Shown here: positions 52,085 to 61,181 of the stretch, piece by piece
Layout of the letters: each line of letters starts with the position of its first letter
Position numbering within the stretch: position 1 is the first letter of the stretch
The notes under the pieces: generated by a model
Told to the model about the DNA's origin: nothing
The model's input: only the letters and a program-made list of their open reading frames with translations
Databases searched by the model: none
From: Actinoplanes auranticolor
GTDB lineage: Bacteria; Actinomycetota; Actinomycetes; Mycobacteriales; Micromonosporaceae
Direction: 5' to 3'
Assembly: GCF_018332655.1 (NCBI RefSeq)
Contig: NZ_BOQL01000028.1
Coordinates: 1 to 64,000, forward strand
DNA: 64,000 bases
Position numbers and translations under genes: made by a program

Positions 52085-53254
52085 TCACGGTCGGCGGGCC
52101 AGCCAGGCGGCCGGGTCGTCCAGGACGCCACGCAGCACCGAGCCGGCCGCGCCGAGCATCGCCGCGTCCGGTCCCAGCGTCGCGGCCCGCAGCTGCACCG
52201 GGGACCAGGCCGCGGTGAGGACCCGCCGGCCGGCCTCGGCGGCGATGCCCTCGCGCAGCCAGGGCAGCAGCGAGGCGTAGCTGCCGCCGAGCACGATCGT
52301 CCGGACGTCGAGCAGATTGACCACGGTGGCGACGGCCATGCCCAGCGCGGCCCCGGCTGCCGTGAGCGCGGCGAGTGCGTCGGGCTTCCCGGCGGTGGCC
52401 GCGCGGGCCAGGGCACCGACCGTGTCGACCCCGGCGGCGCGGAGCACGGCCTCCTGGCCGGCGTACTGCTCCAGGCACCCGCGGGCGCCGCAGCGGCAGG
52501 CCGGGCCGTCGGAGTGGATCGGGATGTGCCCGATCTCGCCGCTCCAGCCGCGGGAGCCCCGGTAGAGCGCGCCGCCGAGCACGATGCCGGCGCCGATGCC
52601 GATCTCGCCGGACACGTAGACGAAGTCGTGGGGCAGCTCCCCGAGGTCACGCTCGCCGAGCGCGGCGAGGTTGGCCTCGTTGTCGACGGTCATCGCCAGC
52701 CCGTCGGGCAGGTCGCCGACGGTGACGTCCTGCCAGCCGAGGTTGGGGGCGATGCGGACCACGCCGTCGGCGGCGACCAGGCCGGGCACGGCGAGGACCG
52801 CGCCGGCGACGGTCAGCCCGTCCGCCTCGGCGAGGGCCCGGGCCCGCGCGGCGAGCCGGCCCAGCCCTTCGAGCACGGTCTGGGGGTCCTGCAGGCGCTG
52901 GTCCCCCGGCTCCACCAGGCGGTGCCGGATCGTGCCGGCCAGGTCGACGACGCAGGCACCCCGGTAGTCGACGTTGATCTCCAGGCCCAGCCCGGCCGGG
53001 CCGTCCGGCGCGACGACCAGGCCCACGGCGGGCCGACCGGCTCCGGTGCGCGGTGCCGGCTCCCGTTCGGTCAGCAGCGCGCCGGTGACGAGGTCGTCGA
53101 CCAGCGCCGAGACGGTCGCCCGGGTGAGCCCGGTGGCGGCGGCCACCGATGCCCGAGATATCGGATCTGGGCTGTTCGCCACGGTTCGCAGCACCAGCGC
53201 GAGATTATGAGCTCGCACGCTCGATTGCCGGACCGGAGACCCTGTAGCACTCAT
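52085..53254 (-). CDS. ROK-family repressor of the xylose genes (XylR-like)
   Basis: 389 aa from ATG 53254 (ATG 53257 and GTG 53269 are alternatives). The N-terminal winged helix (ISRASVAAATGLTRATVSAL) is followed by a ROK sugar-kinase-like domain with EIGHIPIHSDGP and the zinc motif CRCGARGCLEQYAG. Its position divergent from xylA-xylB fits the XylR group of ROK repressors, released by xylose. The AT-rich region between the genes is the likely operator. Confidence 0.9.
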   Translation of the reverse strand: MSATGSPVRQSSVRAHNLALVLRTVANSPDPISRASVAAATGLTRATVSALVDDLVTGALLTEREPAPRTGAGRPAVGLVVAPDGPAGLGLEINVDYRGACVVDLAGTIRHRLVEPGDQRLQDPQTVLEGLGRLAARARALAEADGLTVAGAVLAVPGLVAADGVVRIAPNLGWQDVTVGDLPDGLAMTVDNEANLAALGERDLGELPHDFVYVSGEIGIGAGIVLGGALYRGSRGWSGEIGHIPIHSDGPACRCGARGCLEQYAGQEAVLRAAGVDTVGALARAATAGKPDALAALTAAGAALGMAVATVVNLLDVRTIVLGGSYASLLPWLREGIAAEAGRRVLTAAWSPVQLRAATLGPDAAMLGAAGSVLRGVLDDPAAWLARRP

Positions 53255-53273
53255 CATCCGGCCCGTCACGCCC

Positions 53274-53320
53274 TTGACAATGCCACACCGCGGTCAAATA
53301 ATTCAACCAATAAACAAATC
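53274..53320 (+). promoter_or_regulatory. xylA promoter and AT-rich operator candidate
   Basis: TTGACA (53274-53279), 17-bp spacer, AATAAT (53297-53302) is a near-consensus promoter facing xylA. The following ATTCAACCAATAAACAAAT is strikingly AT-rich in a GC-rich genome and overlaps the expected transcript start. It is the probable binding place of the divergent ROK repressor (inference). Confidence 0.65.
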
Positions 53321-53343
53321 AGGTCTGTTACGTGGAGGTAACC

Positions 53344-54531
53344 GTGTCGGTCCAGCCCACCCGCGAAGACAAGTTCTCCTTCGGTCTCTGGACCGTGGGC
53401 TGGACTGCCCGTGACCCCTTCGGTGACGCCACCCGCGCCGACCTCGACCCGATCGAGGCGGTGCACAAGCTCGCCGACCTCGGGGCGTACGGCATCACCT
53501 TCCACGACGACGACCTGGTGCCGTTCGGCTCCGACGCGCCCACCCGCGACGGGATCATCGCCAACTTCAAGAAGGCCCTCGAAGAGACCGGCCTGATCGT
53601 GCCGATGGTGACGACCAACCTGTTCACCCACCCCGTCTTCAAGGACGGCGGCTTCACCAGCAACGACCGCAGCGTCCGCCGGTACGCGCTGCGCAAGGTC
53701 CTGCGCAACATGGACCTCGCCGCCGAACTGGGCGCCAAGACGCTGGTGTTCTGGGGCGGCCGCGAGGGTGCCGAGTACGACGTGGCCAAGGACGTCCAGG
53801 CCGCGCTCGACCGCTACCGCGAGGGCCTCAACCTGCTCGCCCAGTACTCCGAGGACAAGGGCTACGGGCTGCGCTTCGCCATCGAGCCCAAGCCCAACGA
53901 GCCCCGCGGCGACATCCTGCTCCCCACGGCCGGGCACGCCATCGCGTTCATCAACGACCTCGAGCGCCCCGAGCTGTTCGGCATCAACCCCGAGGTCGGC
54001 CACGAGCAGATGTCGAACCTCAACTACACCCAGGGCATCGCCCAGGCGCTGTGGCACGGCAAGCTCTTCCACATCGACCTGAACGGCCAGCACGGCCCGA
54101 AGTTCGACCAGGACCTCGTCTTCGGTCACGGCGACCTGCTCAGTGCGTTCGCCACGGTGGACCTGCTGGAGAACGGCGGACCCGGCGGCGGCCCCGGCTA
54201 CGACGGCCCCCGGCACTTCGACTACAAGCCCTCCCGCACCGAGGACTACTCGGGCGTGTGGGAGTCGGCCAAGGCCAACATGCGCATGTACCTGCTGCTC
54301 AAGGAGCGCGCGGCGGCTTTCCGGGCCGACCCGGAGGTGCAGGCGGCACTGGAGGAGGCCAAGGTGCTGGAGCTGTCGAAGCCGACGCTGAACGACGGCG
54401 AGAGCTACCAGGATCTGCTCAACGACAAGAGCGCCTTCGAGAACTACGACGTCGACGCGGCCGGTGCCCAGGGCTACCACTTCGTGAAGCTGCACCAGCT
54501 CGCCATCGACCACCTGCTGCGCGCACGCTGA
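53344..54531 (+). CDS. xylA: Xylose isomerase
   Basis: 395 aa from GTG 53344, with GGAGGT six bases upstream (an in-frame GTG at 53332 contains that site). Family motifs include FSFGLWTVGWTARDPFGDAT, LVFWGGREGAEYDVAKD, and the metal ligands in AIEPKPNEP, GHEQMSN and HIDLNGQHGPKFDQDLVFG. It converts D-xylose to D-xylulose in the cytosol. Length matches the Streptomyces/Actinoplanes class I enzymes. It is followed by xylB 22 bp later. Confidence 0.98.
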   Translation: MSVQPTREDKFSFGLWTVGWTARDPFGDATRADLDPIEAVHKLADLGAYGITFHDDDLVPFGSDAPTRDGIIANFKKALEETGLIVPMVTTNLFTHPVFKDGGFTSNDRSVRRYALRKVLRNMDLAAELGAKTLVFWGGREGAEYDVAKDVQAALDRYREGLNLLAQYSEDKGYGLRFAIEPKPNEPRGDILLPTAGHAIAFINDLERPELFGINPEVGHEQMSNLNYTQGIAQALWHGKLFHIDLNGQHGPKFDQDLVFGHGDLLSAFATVDLLENGGPGGGPGYDGPRHFDYKPSRTEDYSGVWESAKANMRMYLLLKERAAAFRADPEVQAALEEAKVLELSKPTLNDGESYQDLLNDKSAFENYDVDAAGAQGYHFVKLHQLAIDHLLRAR

Positions 54532-54553
54532 TCTTCGACGGAGAATGAGCCCC

Positions 54554-55969
54554 ATGACGCTGGTAGCCGGGATCGATTCCTCGACACAGTCCTGCAAGGT
54601 GGTCATCCGTGACGCCGAGACCGGCAAGCTGGTCCGGCAGGGACGGGCGACCCATCCCGACGGGACGGAGGTGCATCCCGACGCCTGGTGGTCCGCGCTG
54701 CAACAGGCCATCGACGAGGCCGGTGGCCTGGACGACGTGGCGGCCGCGTCCGTCGCCGGCCAGCAGCACGGCATGGTGGTTCTGGACGAGAACGGCGAGG
54801 TCGTGCGTCCGGCGCTGCTGTGGAACGACACCCGCAGCGCCGGCGCCGCCGCCGACCTGATCGGGGACCTCGGCGGCGGCGACGCCGGCCGCCGGGCCTG
54901 GGTCGACGCCGTCGGGATCGTGCCGGTGGCCAGCTTCACGCTCACCAAGCTGCGCTGGCTGGCCCGGCACGAGCCGGCGGCGGCCGAGCGGGTGGCGGCG
55001 GTCTGCCTGCCGCACGACTGGCTGACCTGGAAGCTCTCCGGCGCGAAGGGCCTGGACACGCTGCGCACCGACCGCAGTGACGCCAGCGGCACGCTGTACT
55101 GGTCGGCCAAGACCAACGAGTACCGCCACGACCTGCTGGAGCTGGGCTTCGGCCGGCGTCTGCTGGTGCCCGAGGTGCTCGGCCCGACCGGGATCGCCGG
55201 GCACCTGCCCAACGGCGCGCCGCTCGGCCCGGGCGCGGGCGACAACGCCGCGGCCGGCCTCGGTGCGGGGGCGCTGCCCGGTGACGTGATGATCTCCATC
55301 GGCACGTCCGGCACGGTGTTCGTCTCCTCCGACGTCGCCCCGGACGACCCGAGCGGCACGGTCGCCGGCTTCGCCGACACCACCGGCCGGTTCCTGCCGA
55401 TCGTCGTCACCCTGAACGCCGCCCGGGTCCTGGACGCGGCGACCCGGCTGCTCGGCGTCGACCACGAGGAGCTGTCCCGGCTCGCGCTCTCCGCGCCCGC
55501 GGGGGCGGACGGGCTGGTGCTGATCCCGTACCTGGAAGGTGAGCGCACCCCGAACCGGCCGAACGCCACCGGGGCCGTGCACGGCCTGACCCTGCGCACG
55601 TCGGACCCGGCGCACCTGGCCCGGGCCGCCGTCGAGGGCATGCTGTGCGCGCTCGCCGACGGGCTGGACGCCCTGGTCGCCCAGGGTGCGACGGCCAACC
55701 GCATCGTGCTGGTCGGCGGCGGGGCCCGCAGCGAGGCGGTCCGCCGCATCGCGCCGGCGCTCTTCGGCCTGCCGGTGCTGGTCCCGCCGCCCGGCGAATA
55801 CGTCGCCGACGGCGCCGCCCGCCAGGCCGCGTGGGTCACGGCAGGCGGCGACGCGCCACCGACGTGGTCGGCCGAAACCCCCGAGGTGTACGAGGACGAG
55901 AGCGTCCCGCTCATCCGGGAGCAGTACGCCGCCGCCCGTGACGCCGTGATCGACAGGGTGTCCCGCTAA
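54554..55969 (+). CDS. xylB: Xylulokinase
   Basis: 471 aa from ATG 54554 (ATG 54545 also possible; GGAGA suits 54554 better). FGGY-kinase motifs: VAGIDSSTQSCKVVIRD, VAGQQHGMVVLDENG, LPHDWLTWKLSG, and MISIGTSGTVFVSSD, then LVGGGARSEAVRRI. It phosphorylates xylulose to xylulose 5-phosphate for the pentose phosphate pathway. It is in one operon with xylA, and the MFS gene follows after 9 bp. Confidence 0.97.
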   Translation: MTLVAGIDSSTQSCKVVIRDAETGKLVRQGRATHPDGTEVHPDAWWSALQQAIDEAGGLDDVAAASVAGQQHGMVVLDENGEVVRPALLWNDTRSAGAAADLIGDLGGGDAGRRAWVDAVGIVPVASFTLTKLRWLARHEPAAAERVAAVCLPHDWLTWKLSGAKGLDTLRTDRSDASGTLYWSAKTNEYRHDLLELGFGRRLLVPEVLGPTGIAGHLPNGAPLGPGAGDNAAAGLGAGALPGDVMISIGTSGTVFVSSDVAPDDPSGTVAGFADTTGRFLPIVVTLNAARVLDAATRLLGVDHEELSRLALSAPAGADGLVLIPYLEGERTPNRPNATGAVHGLTLRTSDPAHLARAAVEGMLCALADGLDALVAQGATANRIVLVGGGARSEAVRRIAPALFGLPVLVPPPGEYVADGAARQAAWVTAGGDAPPTWSAETPEVYEDESVPLIREQYAAARDAVIDRVSR

Positions 55970-55978
55970 CCTCGTCGC

Positions 55979-57385
55979 GTGAGATGGCGGGGAGGGCCGG
56001 CGCATCGCGCGTACAGCGTGATCGTCTTCGTCGTCCTCGCGTCGCTGGACAACGTCGCGATCAACCTGGTCCCGCCGCTGTACGGCAGCATCGCCGACGA
56101 CTACGCCGTGGGCGAGGGCCACATCGCCCTCGCCACCACGGTCATGTTCCTGATCAGTGCGGTCGCCGCGATCGGCTGGGCGTACGCGGGCGACCGCCTC
56201 GACCGCAAGCCGGTGCTCATCGCCGGCACCCTGATCTGGGTGGCCGGCACCGCCTGGTCCGGCCTGGCCGGCAGCTATCCGTCGTTCCTGCTGTCCCAGG
56301 TGCTGGCCGCGATCGGCCTGGGCGGGGTCGCCAGCGTCAGCTTCGCGGTGGTCAGCGACCTGATCTCGCCGCGGCGCCGGGGCCTGGTGATGAGCTTCTG
56401 GGGCCTGTCGCAGGGCGTCGGCACCCTGGTCGGCACGCTGCTGGCCGGGGTGCTCGGGTCGGCCGACTGGCGGCGGCCGTTCCTGGTGGTGGCCATGGCC
56501 GGGGTGGTCGCCACGGCGGCGTACGTCCTCACCTTCGACGTGCCGCGCGGGGACAGCCAGCCGGAACTGGCCGGGGTGGCGTACGACGAGCGGATCCACC
56601 ACGACCATCTGCCCCGGATCCTGCGCCGGCGGACCAACATCTGGCTGATCCTGCAGGGCTTCACCGCGCAGATCGCTTTCGGGTCGCTGGTGTGGCTGCC
56701 GGTGCTGTTCCGTTCCCGCGCCGAGGACCAGGGCTACTCGACGGCCACCGCGGTGATCGTGGGCAGTGTCTTCGCCACGCTGTTCCAGCTCGGCGGGGCG
56801 CTGTCGATCCTGGGCGGGCTGATCGGCGACCGGCTGCAACGCCGTACCCCGCGGGGCCGGGCCCTGGTCGCGGCCGTGGGCGTCGTCGCCGCCGTGCCCT
56901 TCTACGTGGTGCTGTTCTTCGTGCCGTTCCGCATCGACGTGCCGGACGGCGGCAGCGCCGGCCAGGTCGTGCTGGCCATCCTGGGTCAGGTCTTCACCGA
57001 ACCCACGGTCGGGCTGAGCCTCGCCACCGCCATCTTCGCGCTGGCGCTGACCTCGGCCAACTCGCCGAACTGGTTCGCGCTGATCGCCGACGTCAACCCG
57101 CCGGAGCACCGCGGCACTGTCTACAGCCTGGGCAACCTGGTCAACGGCGTCGGCCGGGCCGGCGGCAACGCCCTGGTCGCGCTGGCCTTCCGGCAGCTCG
57201 CCGGGGCGTTCCCGCCTCCGCTGAACTACGCGGTCGGCCTGGCCGCGTTCCAGTTCTTCTTCATCCCGACCGGCATCATGTACTGGCTGGCCAGCCGGAC
57301 GGTGGCCAGGGACATGGCGGACACCCATGCGGCCCTGGCCACCTACGGCAAGCGGGAAGAGGTCAGACCCGCGCCCACACAGTGA
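55979..57385 (+). CDS. Major facilitator superfamily transporter
   Basis: 468 aa, GTG start. Twelve hydrophobic segments; the loop-2/3 motif is AYAGDRLDRKPVLI. VSDLISPRRRGLVMSFWGLS and the late LNPPEHRGTVYSLGNLVNG-like segment place it in a sugar-phosphate/organic-anion-like MFS group, not the classic XylE class. It is the third gene of the xyl operon by spacing (9 bp), so a role in sugar uptake or efflux is likely. Its end overlaps the convergent glucosidase by 23 bp. Confidence 0.88.
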   Translation: MRWRGGPAHRAYSVIVFVVLASLDNVAINLVPPLYGSIADDYAVGEGHIALATTVMFLISAVAAIGWAYAGDRLDRKPVLIAGTLIWVAGTAWSGLAGSYPSFLLSQVLAAIGLGGVASVSFAVVSDLISPRRRGLVMSFWGLSQGVGTLVGTLLAGVLGSADWRRPFLVVAMAGVVATAAYVLTFDVPRGDSQPELAGVAYDERIHHDHLPRILRRRTNIWLILQGFTAQIAFGSLVWLPVLFRSRAEDQGYSTATAVIVGSVFATLFQLGGALSILGGLIGDRLQRRTPRGRALVAAVGVVAAVPFYVVLFFVPFRIDVPDGGSAGQVVLAILGQVFTEPTVGLSLATAIFALALTSANSPNWFALIADVNPPEHRGTVYSLGNLVNGVGRAGGNALVALAFRQLAGAFPPPLNYAVGLAAFQFFFIPTGIMYWLASRTVARDMADTHAALATYGKREEVRPAPTQ

Positions 57386-58994
57386 CGTCCTGCGGCACCC
57401 GGCCGTCCTCGGTGAGCGGGCCGCTGGCCAGCCGCACCCGGGCGTTGAGCGGCAGCTCGGCCGGCGCGTCCCCGAAGTTGGTCAGCACCAGCAGGTCACC
57501 GTTGCGGAACGCCAGCACGTCCGCCGGGGTGTCGACCCAGCGCAGCGTGCCGGTGCCCAGCTCGTGCGCGGCGCGCAGGCGCAACGCCGTCCGGTAGAGC
57601 TCGTACGTCGACCCGGCCACACCACGCTGGCGGTCCAGGGCGTACTCGGCCCACACGCTCGGCTGGGGCAGCCAGCTCGCGTCGGCCGGCCCGAAGCCGT
57701 ACGACGGCGCGTCGGCCTCCCACGGGATCGGCACCCGGCAGCCGTCGCGACCCCGTTCGGCGTGCCCGGACCGCTCCCAGGCCGGATCCTGCCGGTACTC
57801 GTCCGGGATCTCCGTGGCCTCCGGCAGCCCCAGCTCCTCACCCTGGTAGAGGTACGCCGAGCCGGGCAGCGCCAGCATCTGCAGGGTCGCCGCGCGGGCC
57901 CGGCGCAGGCCCAGGGCGACGTCCGGCTGCGGGTCGCCGAGGCCGATGCCGTGCTTGCGGGGCTCGCCGACCGGGTAGCCCAGCCGGGTCGCGTGCCGCA
58001 CCACGTCGTGGTTGGAGAGCACCCAGGTGGTCGGGGCGCCGACCGCGGCGTTGGCGGCCGTGGTGCTGTCGATGACCTTGCGCAGCGGGTCGGCCGACCA
58101 CGGGGTGTCGAGATACTCGAAGTTGAACGCCTGGTGCATCTCGTCCGGGCGTACGTAGCGGGCCAGCCGGTCGGCGGGCTGCACCCACGCCTCGGCGACC
58201 AGGATGCGGCCGCCCTCGTACTCGTCGAGGACCGAGCGCCACTGCTGGTAGATCTCGTGCACGCCGTCCTGGTCCCACATCGGCGGCGGCGGGGCGCCCT
58301 CGGGTGCGAGACCACCGAGGATCTCACCGGCGTAGTGCCAGTCGGCGAGCTCCGCGTCCTTGATCAGGCCGTGCGCCACGTCGACCCGGAAGCCGTCGAC
58401 GCCGCGGTCCAGCCAGAACCGCAGCACGGAGACGAACTCCGCCCGTACGTCCGGGTTACCCCAGTTGAGGTCCGGCTGCGAGACGTCGAACAGGTGCAGG
58501 TACCACTGGCCGTCGCTGACGCGTTCCCAGGCCGGCCCGCCGAAGACGCTCTTCCAGCCGTTCGGTGGCTCGCTACCGTCCGGGCCGCTGCCGTCGCGGA
58601 AGATGTAGCGCTCGCGTTCCGGGCTGCCGGGCGCGGCGGCGAGCGCGGCCTGGAACCAGGCGTGCTCGCTGGAGGTGTGGTTCGGCACCAGGTCGACGAT
58701 GACCTTGAGCCCCAGGGCCCGCGCCTCGCTGATCATCTTGTCGGCGTCACCCAGATCGCCGAAGCGCGGGTCGACCGCGCGGTAGTCGGCCACGTCGTAG
58801 CCGGCGTCGTGCTGCGGCGACGGGTAGAACGGCGACAGCCACACCGCGTCCACGCCCAGGTCGCGCAGGTCGCTCAGGTGGGCGGTGATGCCGGGCAGGT
58901 CACCCATGCCGTCGCCGTTGTTGTCGGCGAAGGAACGCGGATAGATCTGGTAGATGACGGCGCTGCGCCACCAATCGGTCTGGGGGGATGGCAT
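57363..58994 (-). CDS. Alpha-glucosidase / oligo-1,6-glucosidase, GH13
   Basis: 543 aa. WWRSAVIYQIYPRSFADNNG is the GH13 start. Conserved regions: DLVPNHTSSEHAWF, GFRVDVAHGL (nucleophile Asp), ILVAEAWV (acid/base Glu) and VLSNHDVVRH. The barrel is followed by a short beta C-domain. It hydrolyses alpha-1,4 or alpha-1,6 glucosidic bonds in maltodextrins, cytosolic as no signal is present. It is convergent with the transporter gene. Confidence 0.95.
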   Translation of the reverse strand: MPSPQTDWWRSAVIYQIYPRSFADNNGDGMGDLPGITAHLSDLRDLGVDAVWLSPFYPSPQHDAGYDVADYRAVDPRFGDLGDADKMISEARALGLKVIVDLVPNHTSSEHAWFQAALAAAPGSPERERYIFRDGSGPDGSEPPNGWKSVFGGPAWERVSDGQWYLHLFDVSQPDLNWGNPDVRAEFVSVLRFWLDRGVDGFRVDVAHGLIKDAELADWHYAGEILGGLAPEGAPPPPMWDQDGVHEIYQQWRSVLDEYEGGRILVAEAWVQPADRLARYVRPDEMHQAFNFEYLDTPWSADPLRKVIDSTTAANAAVGAPTTWVLSNHDVVRHATRLGYPVGEPRKHGIGLGDPQPDVALGLRRARAATLQMLALPGSAYLYQGEELGLPEATEIPDEYRQDPAWERSGHAERGRDGCRVPIPWEADAPSYGFGPADASWLPQPSVWAEYALDRQRGVAGSTYELYRTALRLRAAHELGTGTLRWVDTPADVLAFRNGDLLVLTNFGDAPAELPLNARVRLASGPLTEDGRVPQDVTVWARV

Positions 58995-59031
58995 GTCTCC
59001 AGGCTAACGGCGGCGGGGCGCCGAACCGGGG

Positions 59032-59751
59032 TCAGCCGTCCAGAATCGCGGCGAACCGCTCCTCCGCTAAATCGAGTTGGTCCAGGATGTGGTCCTTCGC
59101 GGCGACCGACAGCGGGGTGTCCGGGCGCCCGACCAGCTCGCGCAGCTTCGGCACCAGCGGCCGGTACTTGATCGCCGAGCTGCGAGCCTTGTCATATGTG
59201 GTGTGGATGACGCCGACGCCGTTGTCGGTGAAGTCCGAGATCTTGATGACCCGGGCCCACGGATCGCGCTCGAGATTGTCCGCCACGTGCGCCCGGTACT
59301 GCTCGTGCTTGTCCCGTTCCGGGTCGTACTCCGGGTTGGTCACCGACCGGACCAGCTCGGCCATCCGCGGGTTGAACCGCCGGGCCAGCTCGGCCACCGC
59401 GGCGTCGGCCAGCGCCTGGTGGCCGAGCCCGGCGTCCAGACCGGCCAGCTCCGCCGGATGGTCCTCGACGGCGTCGTGCAGCAGGGCCGCCGTGAGCACG
59501 TCCACGTCCCGGATGCCGTAGTAGCGGATGATCCGGATCGCGACCCGCAACAGGTGGTTGAGGTACGGCTCCCGGACCCGCCGGTCGTCGGCGTGCAGCC
59601 GGGCCGCCAGTTCCAGCGCCTCCTCGAGCTGCCGCCGGTCGTCGGCGGGGAACTCGAGCAGTTCGAGGGAGAACCGCTCGCGCAGGCCCGCCTCGCCGTA
59701 CACCTCGGTGATCGCGTGCAACGGCATCGACAGCAGCATCCTTGGCGCCAT
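59032..59751 (-). CDS. HD-domain phosphohydrolase
   Basis: 239 aa. The HD pattern is NHLLRVAIRIIRYYG, AALLHDAVEDH (His-Asp pair) and VIKISDFTDNGVG (late Asp), as in the hydrolase half of RelA/SpoT proteins and related stand-alone enzymes. There is no synthetase, TGS or ACT domain. It could hydrolyse (p)ppGpp or another nucleotide; substrate unproven. Confidence 0.85.
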   Translation of the reverse strand: MAPRMLLSMPLHAITEVYGEAGLRERFSLELLEFPADDRRQLEEALELAARLHADDRRVREPYLNHLLRVAIRIIRYYGIRDVDVLTAALLHDAVEDHPAELAGLDAGLGHQALADAAVAELARRFNPRMAELVRSVTNPEYDPERDKHEQYRAHVADNLERDPWARVIKISDFTDNGVGVIHTTYDKARSSAIKYRPLVPKLRELVGRPDTPLSVAAKDHILDQLDLAEERFAAILDG

Positions 59752-59794
59752 GCCGATCAGGTATACCGGAAGCGGCCCTCGCGTGGGTCCGCGA

Positions 59795-60721
59795 TCAGGA
59801 AGCGACGTCGATCAGCGGCTCGTCGATCAGCGGCTTGGCCCGGGGCGGGACCGGGCGCGGCGAGGGCCGGGTCCCGGGTGACGGGCGGCTGCCGGGGGCG
59901 CGCCGCATCGCCGACACCGACGCCTGCTTGAGCGACCAGGGGTTCTCGGCGTGCATCCCGCGGCGCGGCACACCGTCGCCGAAGGTGAACTCCTCGTCGG
60001 TCATCGCCTGCAGGGCGCTGAGCGCGACACCGAGGATCAGGGCGGCACTGACCAGGGTGATCGGCACGATCATCAGCAGCGGCTTGATGCCGCTGACGTT
60101 GGTGGGGACGGTCGGGCTGAGCTCGACGGACATGCTCGCCATCCCGGTGTAGTGCATGCCGAAGACGGCCATGCCCATCAGAGCGGCGGCGCCGGTCATC
60201 GCGCCCATGCCCTTGACCGAGACGGCGAACCAGAGCGCGGCGGCGCAGGCGACGACCGCGATGATCGCGGAGGCGGCGACCAGGGCCGGGTCGAAGTGGA
60301 TCCGGCCGGAGACGTGCAGCCCGGTCATCCCGGTGTAGTGCATGGCCAGCACGCCGATACCGGTGAAGAAGCCCGCCACCGCGATCTTCGGCAGGCTGCG
60401 CCGGCCGTGGCCGACCACCATCAGCCCGATACCGACCGTGACCACCGCCAGGCCCAGGCTCGCCATCGTCGTCCAGGGGTTGTAGCGCACCGGGCTCTGC
60501 GGCACGTCGAAGCCGAGCATCGCGGTGAAGTGCATGAGCCAGATGCCGGCGCCGCCGATCGAGAAGGCGGCGATGACCAGCCACCGGTTGCGGCGGCCGC
60601 GGGAGCGGGCGCTGCGTGCCCGGCCGGTGGCGAGCAGGCCGAGGAAGGAACCGAGAACCGCGACCAGGTACGCCGCGACCGGATTGAAGGCTCCGTAGGT
60701 GAAGTGATGGACCTCGGCCAC
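59795..60721 (-). CDS. MHYT-domain integral membrane sensor
   Basis: 308 aa. Seven membrane helices carry three MHYT motifs: LMHFTAM, AMHYTGM and GMHYTGM, which are thought to bind copper and sense oxygen, CO or NO. The C-terminal 75 residues are Pro/Arg-rich with no GGDEF, EAL or kinase domain, so the sensor has no attached output. The start is ATG 60721. Confidence 0.93.
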   Translation of the reverse strand: MAEVHHFTYGAFNPVAAYLVAVLGSFLGLLATGRARSARSRGRRNRWLVIAAFSIGGAGIWLMHFTAMLGFDVPQSPVRYNPWTTMASLGLAVVTVGIGLMVVGHGRRSLPKIAVAGFFTGIGVLAMHYTGMTGLHVSGRIHFDPALVAASAIIAVVACAAALWFAVSVKGMGAMTGAAALMGMAVFGMHYTGMASMSVELSPTVPTNVSGIKPLLMIVPITLVSAALILGVALSALQAMTDEEFTFGDGVPRRGMHAENPWSLKQASVSAMRRAPGSRPSPGTRPSPRPVPPRAKPLIDEPLIDVAS

Positions 60722-60925
60722 TTTGTCGTCACGCCCTCACGAACATCGGGAACAGTTCGCTGAGGATTGAGCCATACGTCCGATGTGGTTCATCGCACGT
60801 CGTGTGCGTCCCGCTACCCAAAGAGAACCGGGACCACCGTAGGGCTGCCTGCGAGAGGTAGCCGTACGGCAGCCCCGGTGCGGTCGTCGTGACCGGTCAG
60901 GAAGTTGCCGGGGGAGGGGCCGGGG

Positions 60926-61069
60926 TTAACCGAAGATGCTGACGCCGAACGGGCCCACGAGAAGGCCCACGATGATGAGGACGGCGCCCCAGAGGATCTG
61001 CCGCCGGAACAGCGCGAGGATGCCGGCGACCACGAGGATGACTGCGAGGATCCAGAGCAGAAGTGACAT
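60926..61069 (-). CDS. Short two-helix membrane protein (GPGG-motif type)
   Basis: 47 aa from ATG 61069 (the frame is open further upstream, but the short form matches small actinobacterial membrane proteins). LLLWILAVILVVAGILALF and ILWGAVLIIVGLLVGPFGVS are two tight helices; the usual GPGG near the end is GPFG. Function unknown. Confidence 0.65.
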   Translation of the reverse strand: MSLLLWILAVILVVAGILALFRRQILWGAVLIIVGLLVGPFGVSIFG

Positions 61070-61181
61070 GTCGATCTGGTACCCGAGCGCCGAAAATCCG
61101 AAACCACGGGCCCCGGCAACCACATCGGCCCCGTTCCTGCCCTCGGCGGGGCGGGAACGGGGCCGGTCGGCCACCGCGCTG

